In this document: piece by piece, positions 35,213-44,994 of the stretch
Layout: each line of letters begins with the position of its first letter
How positions within the stretch are numbered: position 1 is the first letter of the stretch
Assembly (NCBI RefSeq): GCF_003182255.1
Contig: NZ_QGTQ01000025.1
Span: forward strand, 1-64,000
Source: Paenibacillus cellulosilyticus
GTDB taxonomy: Bacteria > Bacillota > Bacilli > Paenibacillales > Paenibacillaceae
Direction of reading: 5' to 3'
Length of the DNA: 64,000 nt
Made by a program: the position numbers and the translations under genes
The notes under the pieces: generated by a model
Told to the model about the DNA's origin: nothing
The model's input: the letters and a program-made list of their open reading frames with translations, nothing else
Databases searched by the model: none

Positions 35213-36282
35213 AGCAGCTCGTTCGAATGTTCGTTGCCGTGTTCGTCGTTGCCTTCGCGCTTATGTACGGCGTACATCTGCTCAATTCCTCGGAAGGGTA
35301 TGCGGGCAGCAACACGCTCACGATTTACAACTGGGGCGATTACATTGATCCCGATCTGATCACGGAGTTCGAGAAGGAAAGCGGCTTGAAGGTCATCTAT
35401 CAGACATTCGATTCGAATGAAGCGATGATGACGAAGATCGAGCAGGGGGGCACTACGTTCGACGTGAGCGTTCCTTCGGAATATGCGATTAGCAAAATGA
35501 AAGAAGAAAACCTGCTGCTCCCGATCGATCACAGCAAGCTTCCGAATCTGGCGCATATCGATGAGCGGTTTCTGAACTTGTCGTTCGACCCGGATAACGA
35601 GTATTCGATTCCGTACTTCTGGGGTACGGTCGGCATCGTGTACAACCCAAGCATGCTGGATGGCTGGCAGATCAAGAGCTGGAACGATCTATGGGATCCG
35701 CGGCTGCGCAACCAGATTCTGCTCGTCGACGGCGCGCGTGAAGTCATCGGCTTCGGCCTGAACAGCCTTCACTATTCGCTTAATGACACGGAAGAAGCGC
35801 ATCTGCAGGAAGCGAAGAACAAGCTGTCGACGCTGACGCCGAACGTGAAGGCGATTGTCGGCGACGAGATCAAGATGCTGCTGGCGAACGAAGAGGCAGC
35901 GGTTGGCGTCGTCTGGTCGGGCGATGCATCGGAAATTATGGGCGAGAACGAGAACCTTGATTACGTCGTGCCGGAGGAAGGCTCGAACCTGTGGTTCGAC
36001 AATATGGTCATTCCGAAGACGGCGCGCAACATCGAAGGGGCGTACAAGTTCATGAACTTCATGCTCGATCCGGAGCATGCCGCGCAAAATGCGGAATACG
36101 TCGGGTATTCGACGCCGAACAAGGACGCGCTGGCGCTGCTGCCGGAGGACATCTCGGGCGATGAACGGTTCTATCCAGCGCCTGAGCTGACCGAAAAGCT
36201 TGAGGTATATCGCAACTTGGGCAAGCGGATGCTCGCGCATTACAATGAGCTGTTCCTGGAGTTCAAGATGCACCGGAAGTGA
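35209..36282 (+). CDS. potD: Spermidine/putrescine-binding protein PotD
   Basis: 357 residues. A hydrophobic N-terminal segment (6-26) leads to LTIYNWGDYIDPDLITEFEKESG, the PotD family start; FDVSVPSEYAISKM and IPYFWGTVGIVYNP are further family motifs. There is no lipobox Cys, unusual for a Gram-positive binding protein; it may stay attached through the uncleaved N-terminal segment. It captures polyamine outside the membrane for PotABC. Confidence 0.95.
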   Translation: MKQLVRMFVAVFVVAFALMYGVHLLNSSEGYAGSNTLTIYNWGDYIDPDLITEFEKESGLKVIYQTFDSNEAMMTKIEQGGTTFDVSVPSEYAISKMKEENLLLPIDHSKLPNLAHIDERFLNLSFDPDNEYSIPYFWGTVGIVYNPSMLDGWQIKSWNDLWDPRLRNQILLVDGAREVIGFGLNSLHYSLNDTEEAHLQEAKNKLSTLTPNVKAIVGDEIKMLLANEEAAVGVVWSGDASEIMGENENLDYVVPEEGSNLWFDNMVIPKTARNIEGAYKFMNFMLDPEHAAQNAEYVGYSTPNKDALALLPEDISGDERFYPAPELTEKLEVYRNLGKRMLAHYNELFLEFKMHRK

Positions 36283-36389
36283 GGGTAAGCTGTAAGACAA
36301 GCTGACCCGATACAAAGAGGCTGTCCGAGTTCGTATGGCGGACACCATAACATTTGGTCCACATGTTGTAATCGCGGCATCCATAACGG

Positions 36390-36419
36390 TTGACGATTCG
36401 AAACAATCGCTGATAATAT
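36390..36419 (+). promoter_or_regulatory. Promoter of the folD transcript
   Basis: TTGACG (36390-36395) and TAATAT (36414-36419) are 18 bp apart, about 20 bp ahead of the ZTP aptamer. Confidence 0.65.
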
Positions 36420-36443
36420 ATTGAATAGTTAGATAATTTAATC

Positions 36444-36548
36444 GCTGCGTGTGACTGGCGGAGCATGGGGAACCATGAGGAAGCACGCGGATGAATAAGC
36501 CGTACGCCTGGGCAGAGATAAGTGCAGTTTATGCGCTTATCTCTTTTT
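36444..36548 (+). promoter_or_regulatory. ZTP (pfl) riboswitch with intrinsic terminator, upstream of folD
   Basis: The aptamer has the pfl core: GCGTG...CACGC closing stem (36447-36487), TGACTGGCG, an inner CATGG/CCATG hairpin and, after a short linker, CCGTACGCCTGGGCA (36500-36514). ZTP riboswitches sense 5-aminoimidazole-4-carboxamide riboside phosphates when 10-formyl-THF runs short and commonly control folD. Immediately after, AGAGATAAG (36514-36522) pairs with CTTATCTCT (36536-36544), followed by T5. This is a terminator overlapping the aptamer end, so ligand should turn folD on. Confidence 0.9.
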
Positions 36549-36583
36549 GTTGTTTATTACACAAACGAAGGGATGGAATACGG

Positions 36584-37447
36584 ATGAATGAACCATTGAT
36601 TCTCGACGGAAGCAAAGTAGCCGCGCATATCAAGGAACAACTTACAGGAAGAGTTGCTGCATTGGCAGAGAAGGGCGTCGTGCCTTGTCTTGCGACCATA
36701 CTGGTAGGAGACGACCCGTCTTCGGCAACCTACGTACGCATGAAGGGGAACGCGTGCAAGCGTATCGGCATTCGCTCCATTCGCGTCGATCTGCCGTCCT
36801 CTACGACAACGGAGCAGTTGATCGAGACGATTCGGCAGCTGAACGAGGATGAGAGCGTGCACGGTATTCTGCTGCAGCACCCCGTACCGCATCATATCGA
36901 TGAGCGCGCGGCGTTCGAGGCGATTGCGATCGAGAAGGACGTAGACGGCGTTACAACACTTGGTTTTGCACAAAATGCTTTCGGCTTCGCGCAGTACCCA
37001 TCCTGCACGCCTGCAGCGATCATTGCGATTCTCGATTATTACAACATCGCAATCGAAGGCAAACATGCCGTCGTCATCGGCCGCAGCCCGATACTCGGTA
37101 AGCCCGTATCTGCGATGCTGCTTAACCGCAACGCAACCGTGACGACCTGCCACTCGCGCACGAATGGACTGCCCGAGCTGGTCGGGCTCGGCGACATCGT
37201 CGTCGCCGCCGTCGGCAAAGCGAACTTCGTGCAAGGCAGCTGGATCAAGCGAGGCGCAGTCGTGCTGGATGCCGGCTACAACGAAGGCAACATCGGCGAC
37301 GCCGACTATGAAGCTTGCGCGGAACGCGCCAGCGCCATCACGCCCGTACCCGCAGGCGTTGGACCGGTCACGATTGCTACGCTGCTCAAGCATACGGTGG
37401 ACGGAGCAGAACGGGCTGCTTCGAAACAAATTTCTGTGCAGTCATGA
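36584..37447 (+). CDS. folD: Bifunctional methylene-THF dehydrogenase/cyclohydrolase FolD
   Basis: 287 residues from the ATG at 36584. It oxidises 5,10-methylene-THF and hydrolyses the product to 10-formyl-THF for purine synthesis. SATYVRMKGNACKRIGI carries the catalytic YxxxK; GILLQHPVP, EKDVDGVT and the NADP-binding VVIGRSPILGKPVSAMLL are standard motifs, as is ITPVPAGVGPVTIATLL near the end. Upstream in-frame codons are inside the riboswitch terminator and are not starts. A terminator follows. Confidence 0.97.
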   Translation: MNEPLILDGSKVAAHIKEQLTGRVAALAEKGVVPCLATILVGDDPSSATYVRMKGNACKRIGIRSIRVDLPSSTTTEQLIETIRQLNEDESVHGILLQHPVPHHIDERAAFEAIAIEKDVDGVTTLGFAQNAFGFAQYPSCTPAAIIAILDYYNIAIEGKHAVVIGRSPILGKPVSAMLLNRNATVTTCHSRTNGLPELVGLGDIVVAAVGKANFVQGSWIKRGAVVLDAGYNEGNIGDADYEACAERASAITPVPAGVGPVTIATLLKHTVDGAERAASKQISVQS

Positions 37448-37475
37448 AGTTGGCAGATAACTAGCCCATTCAAAG

Positions 37476-37507
37476 AAAAAAAGCGTTGCTCAGCAACGCT
37501 TTTTTTC
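37476..37507. terminator. Terminator after folD
   Basis: AAAAAGCGTTGCT pairs with AGCAACGCTTTTT around a one-base loop; the A and T runs allow termination on both strands. Confidence 0.88.
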
Positions 37508-37594
37508 AATACATGCTCGAACGAAAGTTGTGACCAAAAGGGGCACACGGCTCTTAGCAGGTAGTAATTAGCAACGGCATCTGTCCTGCCACCA

Positions 37595-37652
37595 ACCCCT
37601 TCCGGGGTCCAGGGGACGGGAGTCCCCTGGGGTCTCCTCCCTAGCAGGGAGG
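37595..37652. repeat. Run of three GC-rich palindromes (REP-like)
   Basis: ACCCCTTCCGGGGT, then CCAGGGGAC-GGGA-GTCCCCTGG (37609-37630), then CCTCCC...GGGAGG (37636-37652). The CCAGGGG palindrome resembles repeat-type intergenic palindromes common in Firmicutes. It lies between two converging transcription units. Confidence 0.55.
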
Positions 37653-37671
37653 ATTTAGGTGGGTAGAAAAA

Positions 37672-37714
37672 AGAAATGTAGGGTCGTTAAGGGACAGGCT
37701 ACTGGTCCCTTAAC
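37672..37714 (-). terminator. Stem-loop at the end of the diguanylate cyclase gene
   Basis: GTTAAGGGAC (37686-37695) and GTCCCTTAAC (37705-37714) pair exactly around nine bases that include part of the stop codon (37699-37701). On the minus strand a T-rich run follows after about eight bases. Confidence 0.55.
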
Positions 37715-39291
37715 GCAGCCAGCATCGTACGGTTGCGACCGGCCTCCTTCGCTGCATACAGCGCTTCATCCGCTAGGCGGAACAGCGTGCTCGAATCGGT
37801 GCCGTGCTGCGGCGATACGGCGATGCCAAGCGACAGCGTAATGACGCGGTTAGCTGGCGTCGGCTCCTTCTCCATCGTTTTCCGGATACGTTCCGCAAGA
37901 CGGAATGCTTCATCCGCGCTGATGTGAGGCAGCAGGACAACGAATTCCTCGCCACCGAATCGGCAGCAGATGTCGCTGGATCGAACGGAGCGCTGAACGA
38001 CATTGGCCAAACACTTCAACACCTCGTCACCAACCTGATGTCCGAGCGTGTCGTTAATACATTTGAACCGGTCGAGGTCCATGACGATCAAGCCGAACGG
38101 AACGTTCGTCGCCGTCCATTTGCTCAGCACGCCTTCCATCGCGCGCCGATTCATAAGTCCGGTCAGCGGATCGATAAGGGCGGCATGTGACAGCTCCTCG
38201 GACTGCTTGCGCAGTGTCTCGACGGCGAGCACAACGGTCTGGGACAGCACATGCGCTTCCCGGTTCCAGTGATTCGGGCTCACAGGTGGCGGTGTTTCCT
38301 GGGCGCCAGCCGCTTGGCCGATATAATCCGTTAATGCCGCGAATGGCAGAGCGAGCTTGCGTGCAATGTACATCGCCACCAGCATAATGACGAGGAATGG
38401 GAGCGCCATGTAGATGATCGTGGACCGAATTTGGTTGTTCAGCTGCTCGTAGACGGTCTGGACAGGCGATTGCATGACGATGCCCCAGCCCGTAGTTGGC
38501 ACCGTTGCATACCCGGCAAGATAGGTCGTGCCTTTCAGATTGACGACCTCGGATTCGCCGGTTTTGCCTGCCATCAGCTTCTGGACGACTGCGTTCCTCG
38601 ACACATCTTCAGCAAGTCTGGTCGGATCCGGATGGAAAACGAGTTTGCCGCTTGGGTCGACGACATAGAAATAGGAGCCATTGGTTTCGATCGGATTGCT
38701 GCCGAAGATCGTATTCAAAATATTTTTCTCCTGCAGATAGATCGTCCCGCCGATAAAGCCCTCGTAATGGTTATTCGAATCGTAGATCGGCTCCGACATG
38801 AGAATGATTAAACGTCCAGTCGTGCTCACGTACGGCATCGACAGATAAGAAGCGTGCGAATTAAGCGCCTCACGGGACGCTGCGGTCGTAAGCTTCGTGC
38901 CTTTCAACGCGATGGCCGGGGGTGATATGCTCTTAACGACGCCATCGGTATCAACCCAGAAGAGCGAGTTGAAATAGCTGCTCGTCTTGCGTGAATATTC
39001 CAGATGATCGATGATGCCCGAATCATCCAGTGACGGATGATCGCTTAAGTAATCAGCTGCCGTTCGCAGGCTGCCACGCATCGATTGAAAGAGTGAACTC
39101 ATCGTCAGACTCATTTTCTGAGCGCTGGAATTGTTCATCTGAAGGGTTGTATCGTACAGCGTCTCGCGTTGTGATTGATAGGACGCAGTAATGGTGACGA
39201 CGAGCGTGAGCAGGACCGATATGGCTGTTAGTGCAGACAGCAGCATCGGAAGGGACAGTTTGTATTTATTGCGAGTAATAACGTGAAGCAT
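37699..39291 (-). CDS. Membrane diguanylate cyclase with extracellular Cache sensor
   Basis: 530 residues. A membrane segment at about 14-37, an extracellular dCache-type sensor (40-290; YFNSLFWVDTDGVVKSISPP, SYFYVVDPSGKLVFHPDP, GWGIVMQSP), a second membrane segment (about 293-315), then a linker helix and a GGDEF domain (about 370-527). The active loop is GGEEF in CRFGGEEFVVLLP, with DRFKCINDTLGHQVGD before it, so it should make cyclic di-GMP. The ligand of the sensor is unknown. It stands alone. Confidence 0.94.
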   Translation of the reverse strand: MLHVITRNKYKLSLPMLLSALTAISVLLTLVVTITASYQSQRETLYDTTLQMNNSSAQKMSLTMSSLFQSMRGSLRTAADYLSDHPSLDDSGIIDHLEYSRKTSSYFNSLFWVDTDGVVKSISPPAIALKGTKLTTAASREALNSHASYLSMPYVSTTGRLIILMSEPIYDSNNHYEGFIGGTIYLQEKNILNTIFGSNPIETNGSYFYVVDPSGKLVFHPDPTRLAEDVSRNAVVQKLMAGKTGESEVVNLKGTTYLAGYATVPTTGWGIVMQSPVQTVYEQLNNQIRSTIIYMALPFLVIMLVAMYIARKLALPFAALTDYIGQAAGAQETPPPVSPNHWNREAHVLSQTVVLAVETLRKQSEELSHAALIDPLTGLMNRRAMEGVLSKWTATNVPFGLIVMDLDRFKCINDTLGHQVGDEVLKCLANVVQRSVRSSDICCRFGGEEFVVLLPHISADEAFRLAERIRKTMEKEPTPANRVITLSLGIAVSPQHGTDSSTLFRLADEALYAAKEAGRNRTMLAALRDQ

Positions 39292-39650
39292 TAAACCTGG
39301 TCATCCCCTGTTCTCATTAGTTCAAATTATGTGTTGCAATAATAATTCGACAAAATACGCGCAACTCCTTTTGCAGGAATTGTTAATTTATGTATAAGTT
39401 GTAGAGGTCACGAGATCAAGCTTCTTGCGTTAACAAGTGGGACTTGCTCGCAGCCCGCTATATTATACGTTAACTTACCCAATAAGTAGCGGTGTTTTTG
39501 TGCAAACGTGCACTGGATAAGAGAGACGAATCGGAGCTTCGCAAAAAGAAACGGATACCCGCATTTTCACAGGTATCCGCCGTATACAACGAGCACAGAA
39601 TGCCGACGCTGCTCCTTCATTGCGCAGCTGCAGCAGCATGTGCGCGATTG
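39292..39650. other. Intergenic region between two minus-strand genes
   Basis: It holds the serS terminator (39542-39580) and the upstream region of the diguanylate cyclase gene. Short open frames on the plus strand here lack ribosome binding sites and are not called. Confidence 0.5.
39542..39580 (-). terminator. Terminator of the serS gene
   Basis: On the minus strand, CGGATACC (39579-39572) pairs with GGTATCCG (39559-39552) and is followed by TTTCTTTTTG. Confidence 0.75.
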
Positions 39651-40982
39651 CTATTCCTCTCGCGCCAATGTCGTCTGTTCGCGGCTCGTAACCGCCGGCG
39701 AAGCAGGTAGTTCAAGCCGCTTCAACCCGCCCAAATACGGCTGCAGGGCAGTTGGAATGCGAATCGATCCGTCCGCTTCTTGATGATTCTCGAGCAGCGG
39801 GATTAGAATACGCGGCGACGCGACAGCCGTGTTGTTCAGCGTATGGCAGAAGTGCAGCTTGCCGTCCGCTCCGCGATAGCGAATGTTCGACCGTCGGGCT
39901 TGGAAATCATGTACGTTCGACGACGAATGCGTCTCGCCATACGCGTCACGGCTTGGCATCCACGTCTCGATGTCGAATTGCTGATACGTCTTCTGCGACA
40001 TATCGCCCGTACAGACAGCCATGACGCGATACGGCAGCTCCAGCAGATTCAATATATGCTCCGCATGCGACGTAATCTCATGCAGGATACGCTCCGACAC
40101 GGCAGGGTCCGCCTCGCATAGTACAACTTGCTCAACCTTAGCGAACTGGTGGACACGGTACAGTCCATGTACATCGCGCCCAGCCGAACCAACCTCGCTG
40201 CGGAAGCAGAGCGATGCGGCGGCGAGCCGGATGGGCTCTGTCACATCGACGATTTCATCGCTGAGGTACGAGATAAGCGGCACCTCCGAGGTGCCGACGA
40301 GCAGCCGATCCTCGCCTGCGATGCGATACGTCTGATCCGTGCCGAGCGGGAAGAAGCCTGTGTTCACCATCGCTTCTTCGCGTACTGCAAGCGGCACATC
40401 AAGCGGGGTGAAGCCGCGTTCGAGCAGCACATCGAGCGCGAGCTGCTGCACCGCGCGATGAAGCAGCACGCCGGCTCCGCGCAAATAATATTGGCGCGTC
40501 CCCGCTGTTTTGACCCCGCGGGCCAGATCCATCAATCCGTGCAGCTCGCCGAGCTCAACGTGGCTTCGCGGCGTGAAATCGAAGGCAGGCAGCTCGCCGA
40601 CCTGCCTCACCAGCACATTATCTGCGTCCGACGCGCCGCGCGGAGTGGCGGGCGAGACGATGTTTGGTACAAGCAGCATCTGCTGCGACCATTGACGTTC
40701 AAGCTCAGCCAGCTTCGGCTGCAGTGCATCCAGCTCTGCGAGCATCGCTGCCGTCTCTTGGCGGACTGCATCGGCCGCTGCTGGATCTCCGTTCTGCATC
40801 AGCTGTCCAATATGCCTCGATGCTGCATTCCGCGCCTCTCGCAGCCGATCCGTTTCCTGTATGAGCCGCTTGCGCTCATCGTCCAGTGCGAGCAATTCAC
40901 TCACCTGCAGGTTGATCCGCTTATCGTCCGCTGCCTGCTGCACCTCGTCTGCATGTACCCTGATCCATTTGATGTCTAACAT
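39651..40982 (-). CDS. serS: Seryl-tRNA synthetase, divergent (possibly second copy)
   Basis: 443 residues. It charges tRNA-Ser with serine. An N-terminal coiled-coil arm (about 25-100) is followed by the class II core: motif 2 is CFRSEVGSAGRDVHGLYRVH and motif 3 TLNNTAVASPRILIPLLENH, with the conserved Arg kept. The usual bacterial form has GMIRQHQF and NGSGLAVGR at these places, so this belongs to a distinct SerRS subgroup. It is about 18 residues longer at the C-terminus than usual. A T-box leader precedes it. Confidence 0.93.
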   Translation of the reverse strand: MLDIKWIRVHADEVQQAADDKRINLQVSELLALDDERKRLIQETDRLREARNAASRHIGQLMQNGDPAAADAVRQETAAMLAELDALQPKLAELERQWSQQMLLVPNIVSPATPRGASDADNVLVRQVGELPAFDFTPRSHVELGELHGLMDLARGVKTAGTRQYYLRGAGVLLHRAVQQLALDVLLERGFTPLDVPLAVREEAMVNTGFFPLGTDQTYRIAGEDRLLVGTSEVPLISYLSDEIVDVTEPIRLAAASLCFRSEVGSAGRDVHGLYRVHQFAKVEQVVLCEADPAVSERILHEITSHAEHILNLLELPYRVMAVCTGDMSQKTYQQFDIETWMPSRDAYGETHSSSNVHDFQARRSNIRYRGADGKLHFCHTLNNTAVASPRILIPLLENHQEADGSIRIPTALQPYLGGLKRLELPASPAVTSREQTTLAREE

Positions 40983-41242
40983 GTTACACCGCTCCTTCTA
41001 TTTTGTTTGGAACAAAACAAAGAACGCCCTCATCCGTATGGGACGAGGAGCGTTCTATCACTCGCGGTGCCACCCAACTTGACCGCTGGCACGAGGCCGT
41101 GCGATCCGCTTTGGTTCCGCGATAACGGGCGGTGCCGGTAAACTTAGGATCAGGCTTGCAGCGAGGCCGCTGCTTAGCTGTTCTTGACGGGAACGCCTCC
41201 GAGTTGGATGCTCATCATAGGCATAATGTCGATTTGAAATTA
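40983..41242 (-). promoter_or_regulatory. T-box riboswitch leader of serS
   Basis: On the minus strand the leader carries the T-box sequence GGGTGGCACCGCGAG (about 41076-41062), then the terminator formed by AACGC/GCGTT arms (41054-41023) with a T-rich tail. The T-box and terminator stems overlap, as the class requires: uncharged tRNA-Ser would favour the antiterminator and expression. Stem I and the specifier codon could not be resolved by eye. Confidence 0.88.
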
Positions 41243-41248
41243 TGAGAA

Positions 41249-41277
41249 AGTATAGCAGAGCGCGAAAGTGGATGCAA
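41249..41277 (-). promoter_or_regulatory. Promoter of the T-box/serS transcript
   Basis: On the minus strand TTGCAT (41277-41272) and TATACT (41254-41249) are separated by 17 bp. Transcription should begin near 41242. Confidence 0.8.
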
Positions 41278-41296
41278 GGGTAGATACCCTAATCCC

Positions 41297-43837
41297 TTAT
41301 TCTTCCTCGTCCTCGATCGTAATCTCCGTATGGACAGTGACGTCGCCGAGCTCGCTGGATACGATGTTCGTCAGTATACCACGCTCCAGTAGGCGAATGA
41401 TCGGTGCACGAAGCCGGAATCGAATCGTATCGATCTGTCCCGGCTGGTTGACGCCGAGTTCGAAGTCTTCGAGCAGATCGACCAGTTCTGGATGATTGCT
41501 GATGAACAGCGAACGCGCCACCAGCTCGAAACCTTCCGGAATGCGTGTACGAAGTCGTTTCCGTATAGCAATAGAGGCTACGTTCTGGATCGTCATCGTG
41601 ATAAGCGTCTCGCCGCCTGGCTGGATGATCTCCGGATTGGCTATCACGTTAACGACCGGCGGGCGATCAGCCGGCGGTCCTTGCGGTCCTTCAGGACCTT
41701 GAGGCCCCTGAGGCCCCTGCGGTCCTTCGGGACCCTGTGGACCTTCTGGCCCTTGTGGACCTGGGGGAGCGGGATAGCCGAATTTGAGGATGATCGCTTT
41801 GCTCTGCGTTATTTTCATATCCTCCAAATTCGTAGGGAAATCGAGCGAAATCGTCGTGGCCGCAATGAACACTTCACTATATGCATTAACGCTAATACCA
41901 CCAGCGATTTCTTGCTTTGAGCCTCCAAGATAGGTGGAGTATATCAGGTCGGTTCCCGTAATGCTGACCATGGTGAAGAATAAGTCGTCTCCTCCATTCA
42001 GCTTGCTTTGAACCGCGCCAGCAATAGTCGGGAAATCGCTCGAACTGGTTGTGCCGAGCACATAGGCCGTATGGGTGGAGTCGACGGCTATGCTGCTGCC
42101 TACATCCGTCCCTGTTCCGCCAAGATAAGTGGAATAGACAAGAGATGATCCTGTTAGGCTCAGCTTCGTTACGAATGCATCGGTTCCGCCGCTGTTCGTT
42201 CGGGAGAAAGCGTTTAAGGTGGTTGGGAAGTCAGTGGAGTCGGTGCTTCCGGTCACATAAGCGTATCCTAATGAGTCGAGGGCAATCGCATTGCCGTAAT
42301 CATTGCCCGTACCGCCAAGGTAAGTACCATAGATGAGGCCGGTTCCGGTCTCATTCAACTGAACGACAAAGATGCTTGATCCTCCGGCTTTAGTGGTAGA
42401 GTAAGCGCCAGATGTGACGGGGAAATCAGTAGACGTCGTATTTCCTGTTACATATGCAAGGCCGAGCTCCGTAACGGTAATGCCGTTGGCGAAATTGGTT
42501 AATGAGCCGCCTAAGAAGGTCGAGTAGAGAAGTGCGCTGCCTGTTGCATTTATTTTGGTGACGACCGCGTCGCTCTGAGATCCTGTGTTTTTGACCGTTC
42601 GAAGCGCACCAGGCGTAGTCGGATAATCAGCCGAGCTCGTATAGCCGGTAATATAGGCATTGCCAGCTGCGTCAATTGCGATATCGGTTGCGTATTGTCC
42701 TTGACTGCCCCCGATTAATGTAGAGTAGATTAGCTCGCTTCCGGATGCATTCAGCTTAAGTACGTAGAAATCGCCGCTGGCATGATGCGTATTGCTGAAC
42801 GCGTTTGGTGTGACTGGAAATTCGGTGCCCGTTGTTGAACCGAAGACGAAGGCGTTGCCATCCGCATCAATGGTAATGCTTGCGCCAGACGTACTGGCAT
42901 CGCCGCCGATTAAGGTTGCATAGATGAAAGGATCGCCAGTCTTCGACAGCTTAATCACGAAGGCATCGCTGGAACCCGAGAATACGGACTGGAATGCTCC
43001 TGGCGTAACGATAAAGTTCGGATCTGTCGTGGTTCCAACGACATATGCATTTCCTTCTGAGTCGCCGGCAATGGAATTAGCATAATTGAAGGTGTTGGTA
43101 TCGCCGACGAGTTTGCTATACAGCAGCAGGGGATCGATCACGAGCGGGAGAGCAGGGTCATACCCGGCAATGATTTCGTATCCAAAGTGGAGGCTGTCCT
43201 CATCGATCAGCCGATAGCGGCATTGGACATGCTGCTGCTCTCCATTGGCCCATTGGTAGCTGATCGGAATATGCTCATGAATCGAGCCCACAGCTGTTTC
43301 AATCTCCAGTGCGCCTTGATCGGTTATCGTTAGTCGATCAGCACCCTCGTACGCGAATTGAATCTGATTCAGATCGGCGCCAGGCTGCGCAGCAACGTCA
43401 AACTTCAACCCACTGTCTCCGCCGTAGAAAATAAGATCGATTCCCGGCCATACATCACGGTAAGCGAGCTTCTCATAGACAGGCACGTCCGTGTGCCATT
43501 TTCCCGAATCGCTGCCACGCAGCACGTTCCACTTGCTCATTAATCGTCCGCATGGCTCCAGCACGACATTAGGATTGGCGCCGATGAAATACAAGTTCAA
43601 GCGCACGCCTTGCAGCGAGATCGCAGTCTTGGTCAGCGCATCTGATCCTGCTGCACTGTAAACCATCAATTCAACGCATTCGCGTCCGAACCGACCTTTC
43701 ATGCCTTTCCGATCAACGGCGTATTCGATACCTCTCGCACGCTCTTGCTCATCATAGGTCGGCGTGAATAGCAAACGAGGATTCGCTACTGCCTCACGAA
43801 TTAACAGTTCGTTGTCCCATGCATGATGAAGCGACAT
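41297..43837 (-). CDS. SBBP beta-propeller protein with collagen-like stretch
   Basis: 846 residues from the ATG at 43837, behind AAGGGG; a longer frame to 43870 lacks such a site. Residues 1-240 are a beta domain ([39 protein letters not shown]). Residues 250-690 hold about seven SBBP repeats ([24 protein letters not shown] type). Residues about 690-722 are collagen-like Gly-Pro-Gln/Glu triplets. A CARDB/DUF11-like domain ([16 protein letters not shown]) ends it. No signal peptide is visible, although the architecture suggests an extracellular structural protein. Confidence 0.85.
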   Translation of the reverse strand: MSLHHAWDNELLIREAVANPRLLFTPTYDEQERARGIEYAVDRKGMKGRFGRECVELMVYSAAGSDALTKTAISLQGVRLNLYFIGANPNVVLEPCGRLMSKWNVLRGSDSGKWHTDVPVYEKLAYRDVWPGIDLIFYGGDSGLKFDVAAQPGADLNQIQFAYEGADRLTITDQGALEIETAVGSIHEHIPISYQWANGEQQHVQCRYRLIDEDSLHFGYEIIAGYDPALPLVIDPLLLYSKLVGDTNTFNYANSIAGDSEGNAYVVGTTTDPNFIVTPGAFQSVFSGSSDAFVIKLSKTGDPFIYATLIGGDASTSGASITIDADGNAFVFGSTTGTEFPVTPNAFSNTHHASGDFYVLKLNASGSELIYSTLIGGSQGQYATDIAIDAAGNAYITGYTSSADYPTTPGALRTVKNTGSQSDAVVTKINATGSALLYSTFLGGSLTNFANGITVTELGLAYVTGNTTSTDFPVTSGAYSTTKAGGSSIFVVQLNETGTGLIYGTYLGGTGNDYGNAIALDSLGYAYVTGSTDSTDFPTTLNAFSRTNSGGTDAFVTKLSLTGSSLVYSTYLGGTGTDVGSSIAVDSTHTAYVLGTTSSSDFPTIAGAVQSKLNGGDDLFFTMVSITGTDLIYSTYLGGSKQEIAGGISVNAYSEVFIAATTISLDFPTNLEDMKITQSKAIILKFGYPAPPGPQGPEGPQGPEGPQGPQGPQGPEGPQGPPADRPPVVNVIANPEIIQPGGETLITMTIQNVASIAIRKRLRTRIPEGFELVARSLFISNHPELVDLLEDFELGVNQPGQIDTIRFRLRAPIIRLLERGILTNIVSSELGDVTVHTEITIEDEEE

Positions 43838-43923
43838 AGGTGCACCCCTTTCAGTCACATAGATTTCCACTTTATGTCTATGCGTTGCCGGGGGAGCGTA
43901 TTCGCCGCCGAGCCTTATGCCAG

Positions 43924-44802
43924 CTAGCTTCTGGTGCGGTCTCGCCGTACATCGCTGGGGGAGATGCCCTTGAGCTGACGGAACAGCTTCGAGAAGCTGT
44001 TGATGCTGCTGCAGCCTACCTCTGCGGCAATTTCAGTTACGCTCATCGACGTCTGCAGAAGCAGCTGCTCGGCTTTATTAATCCGATATAGATTCATGAA
44101 CTGGATGTACGTCTGACCTGTGATCTGCTTAAAAATACGGCAAAAATGGTACACGCTCATGTGCACAATGGCAGCCGCTTGCTCGACGGAGATACGCTCC
44201 ATATAGTGCTGCTCCAAGTAGGTGAACAGCTCCTTGAATCGATCATTTTTCACCCGAAGCGTCTCGATCTCATTGTCGCTGCGCGTCGTCACCGTAAATT
44301 CCCGGCTTAACCAAGTAAACAACAGCTGGCAGTAGGCTCGGACGGACAGCTCGAAACCAGGCTTCTTGGCGTTGAATTCGTCTACGAGGCGAATGAAGGT
44401 ATCCTTCAACTGCGGATAGAGGGGATCCGTTGGTCTGAACTCGTTGGCAATGAGCGAAAGCCCAGACGTGTACGGCGCGACGATGTCGCTAATATGCGGC
44501 TCCTTCAGGCCAAGCATGGATGGGTTGAACACAAGTGTGCGAATGGTCGCTGGAGAATCCACATTCGTTAGGCTTGCTGCATGGAGCTCTCCGCTGTTAA
44601 TGAACAGCATATCTCCTTGACAGGCGATAACCGTCCGTCCTCCGATCTGATAGGCAGCTTCGCCTTCCTCGATATGAATGAGCTCAAAATGCTCGTGCCA
44701 ATGCAGCCGCAAGAAATCGACCCGCGTAAAGGTCGTATGAAACACATTGATAGGAAAAGCAGGATCAGCCAGCTCCGTATCCTCAAGCAGCTCTCTATTC
44801 AT
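43924..44802 (-). CDS. AraC family transcriptional regulator
   Basis: 292 residues. The N-terminal cupin ([35 protein letters not shown]) and C-terminal double HTH ([42 protein letters not shown]) are complete. AGGAGG lies just upstream of the start on the minus strand. It diverges from the MATE exporter across 192 bp, so that gene is the likely target. Confidence 0.92.
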   Translation of the reverse strand: MNRELLEDTELADPAFPINVFHTTFTRVDFLRLHWHEHFELIHIEEGEAAYQIGGRTVIACQGDMLFINSGELHAASLTNVDSPATIRTLVFNPSMLGLKEPHISDIVAPYTSGLSLIANEFRPTDPLYPQLKDTFIRLVDEFNAKKPGFELSVRAYCQLLFTWLSREFTVTTRSDNEIETLRVKNDRFKELFTYLEQHYMERISVEQAAAIVHMSVYHFCRIFKQITGQTYIQFMNLYRINKAEQLLLQTSMSVTEIAAEVGCSSINSFSKLFRQLKGISPSDVRRDRTRS

Positions 44803-44994
44803 CTAAACGGTTCCTCCTGATTGGATCGCAAGATTGGAATAATAAACGACAAGAAGCATTAAGACTTCCACTGTATATCCTTATATATTGTTTAATAGTA
44901 GCACGATTTCGGAGCAAAATCGTCAAATAACAGGAAGTGAAATTCATTCCCGTAAGGGAAGCGGATTGTCATCAGAGGGAGGCTGCATATTTGC

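Noticed and set aside
39492-39783. Short plus-strand frames between the GGDEF and serS genes
   Set aside because: They cross the serS terminator and its 3' end, lack initiation signals and resemble nothing known.
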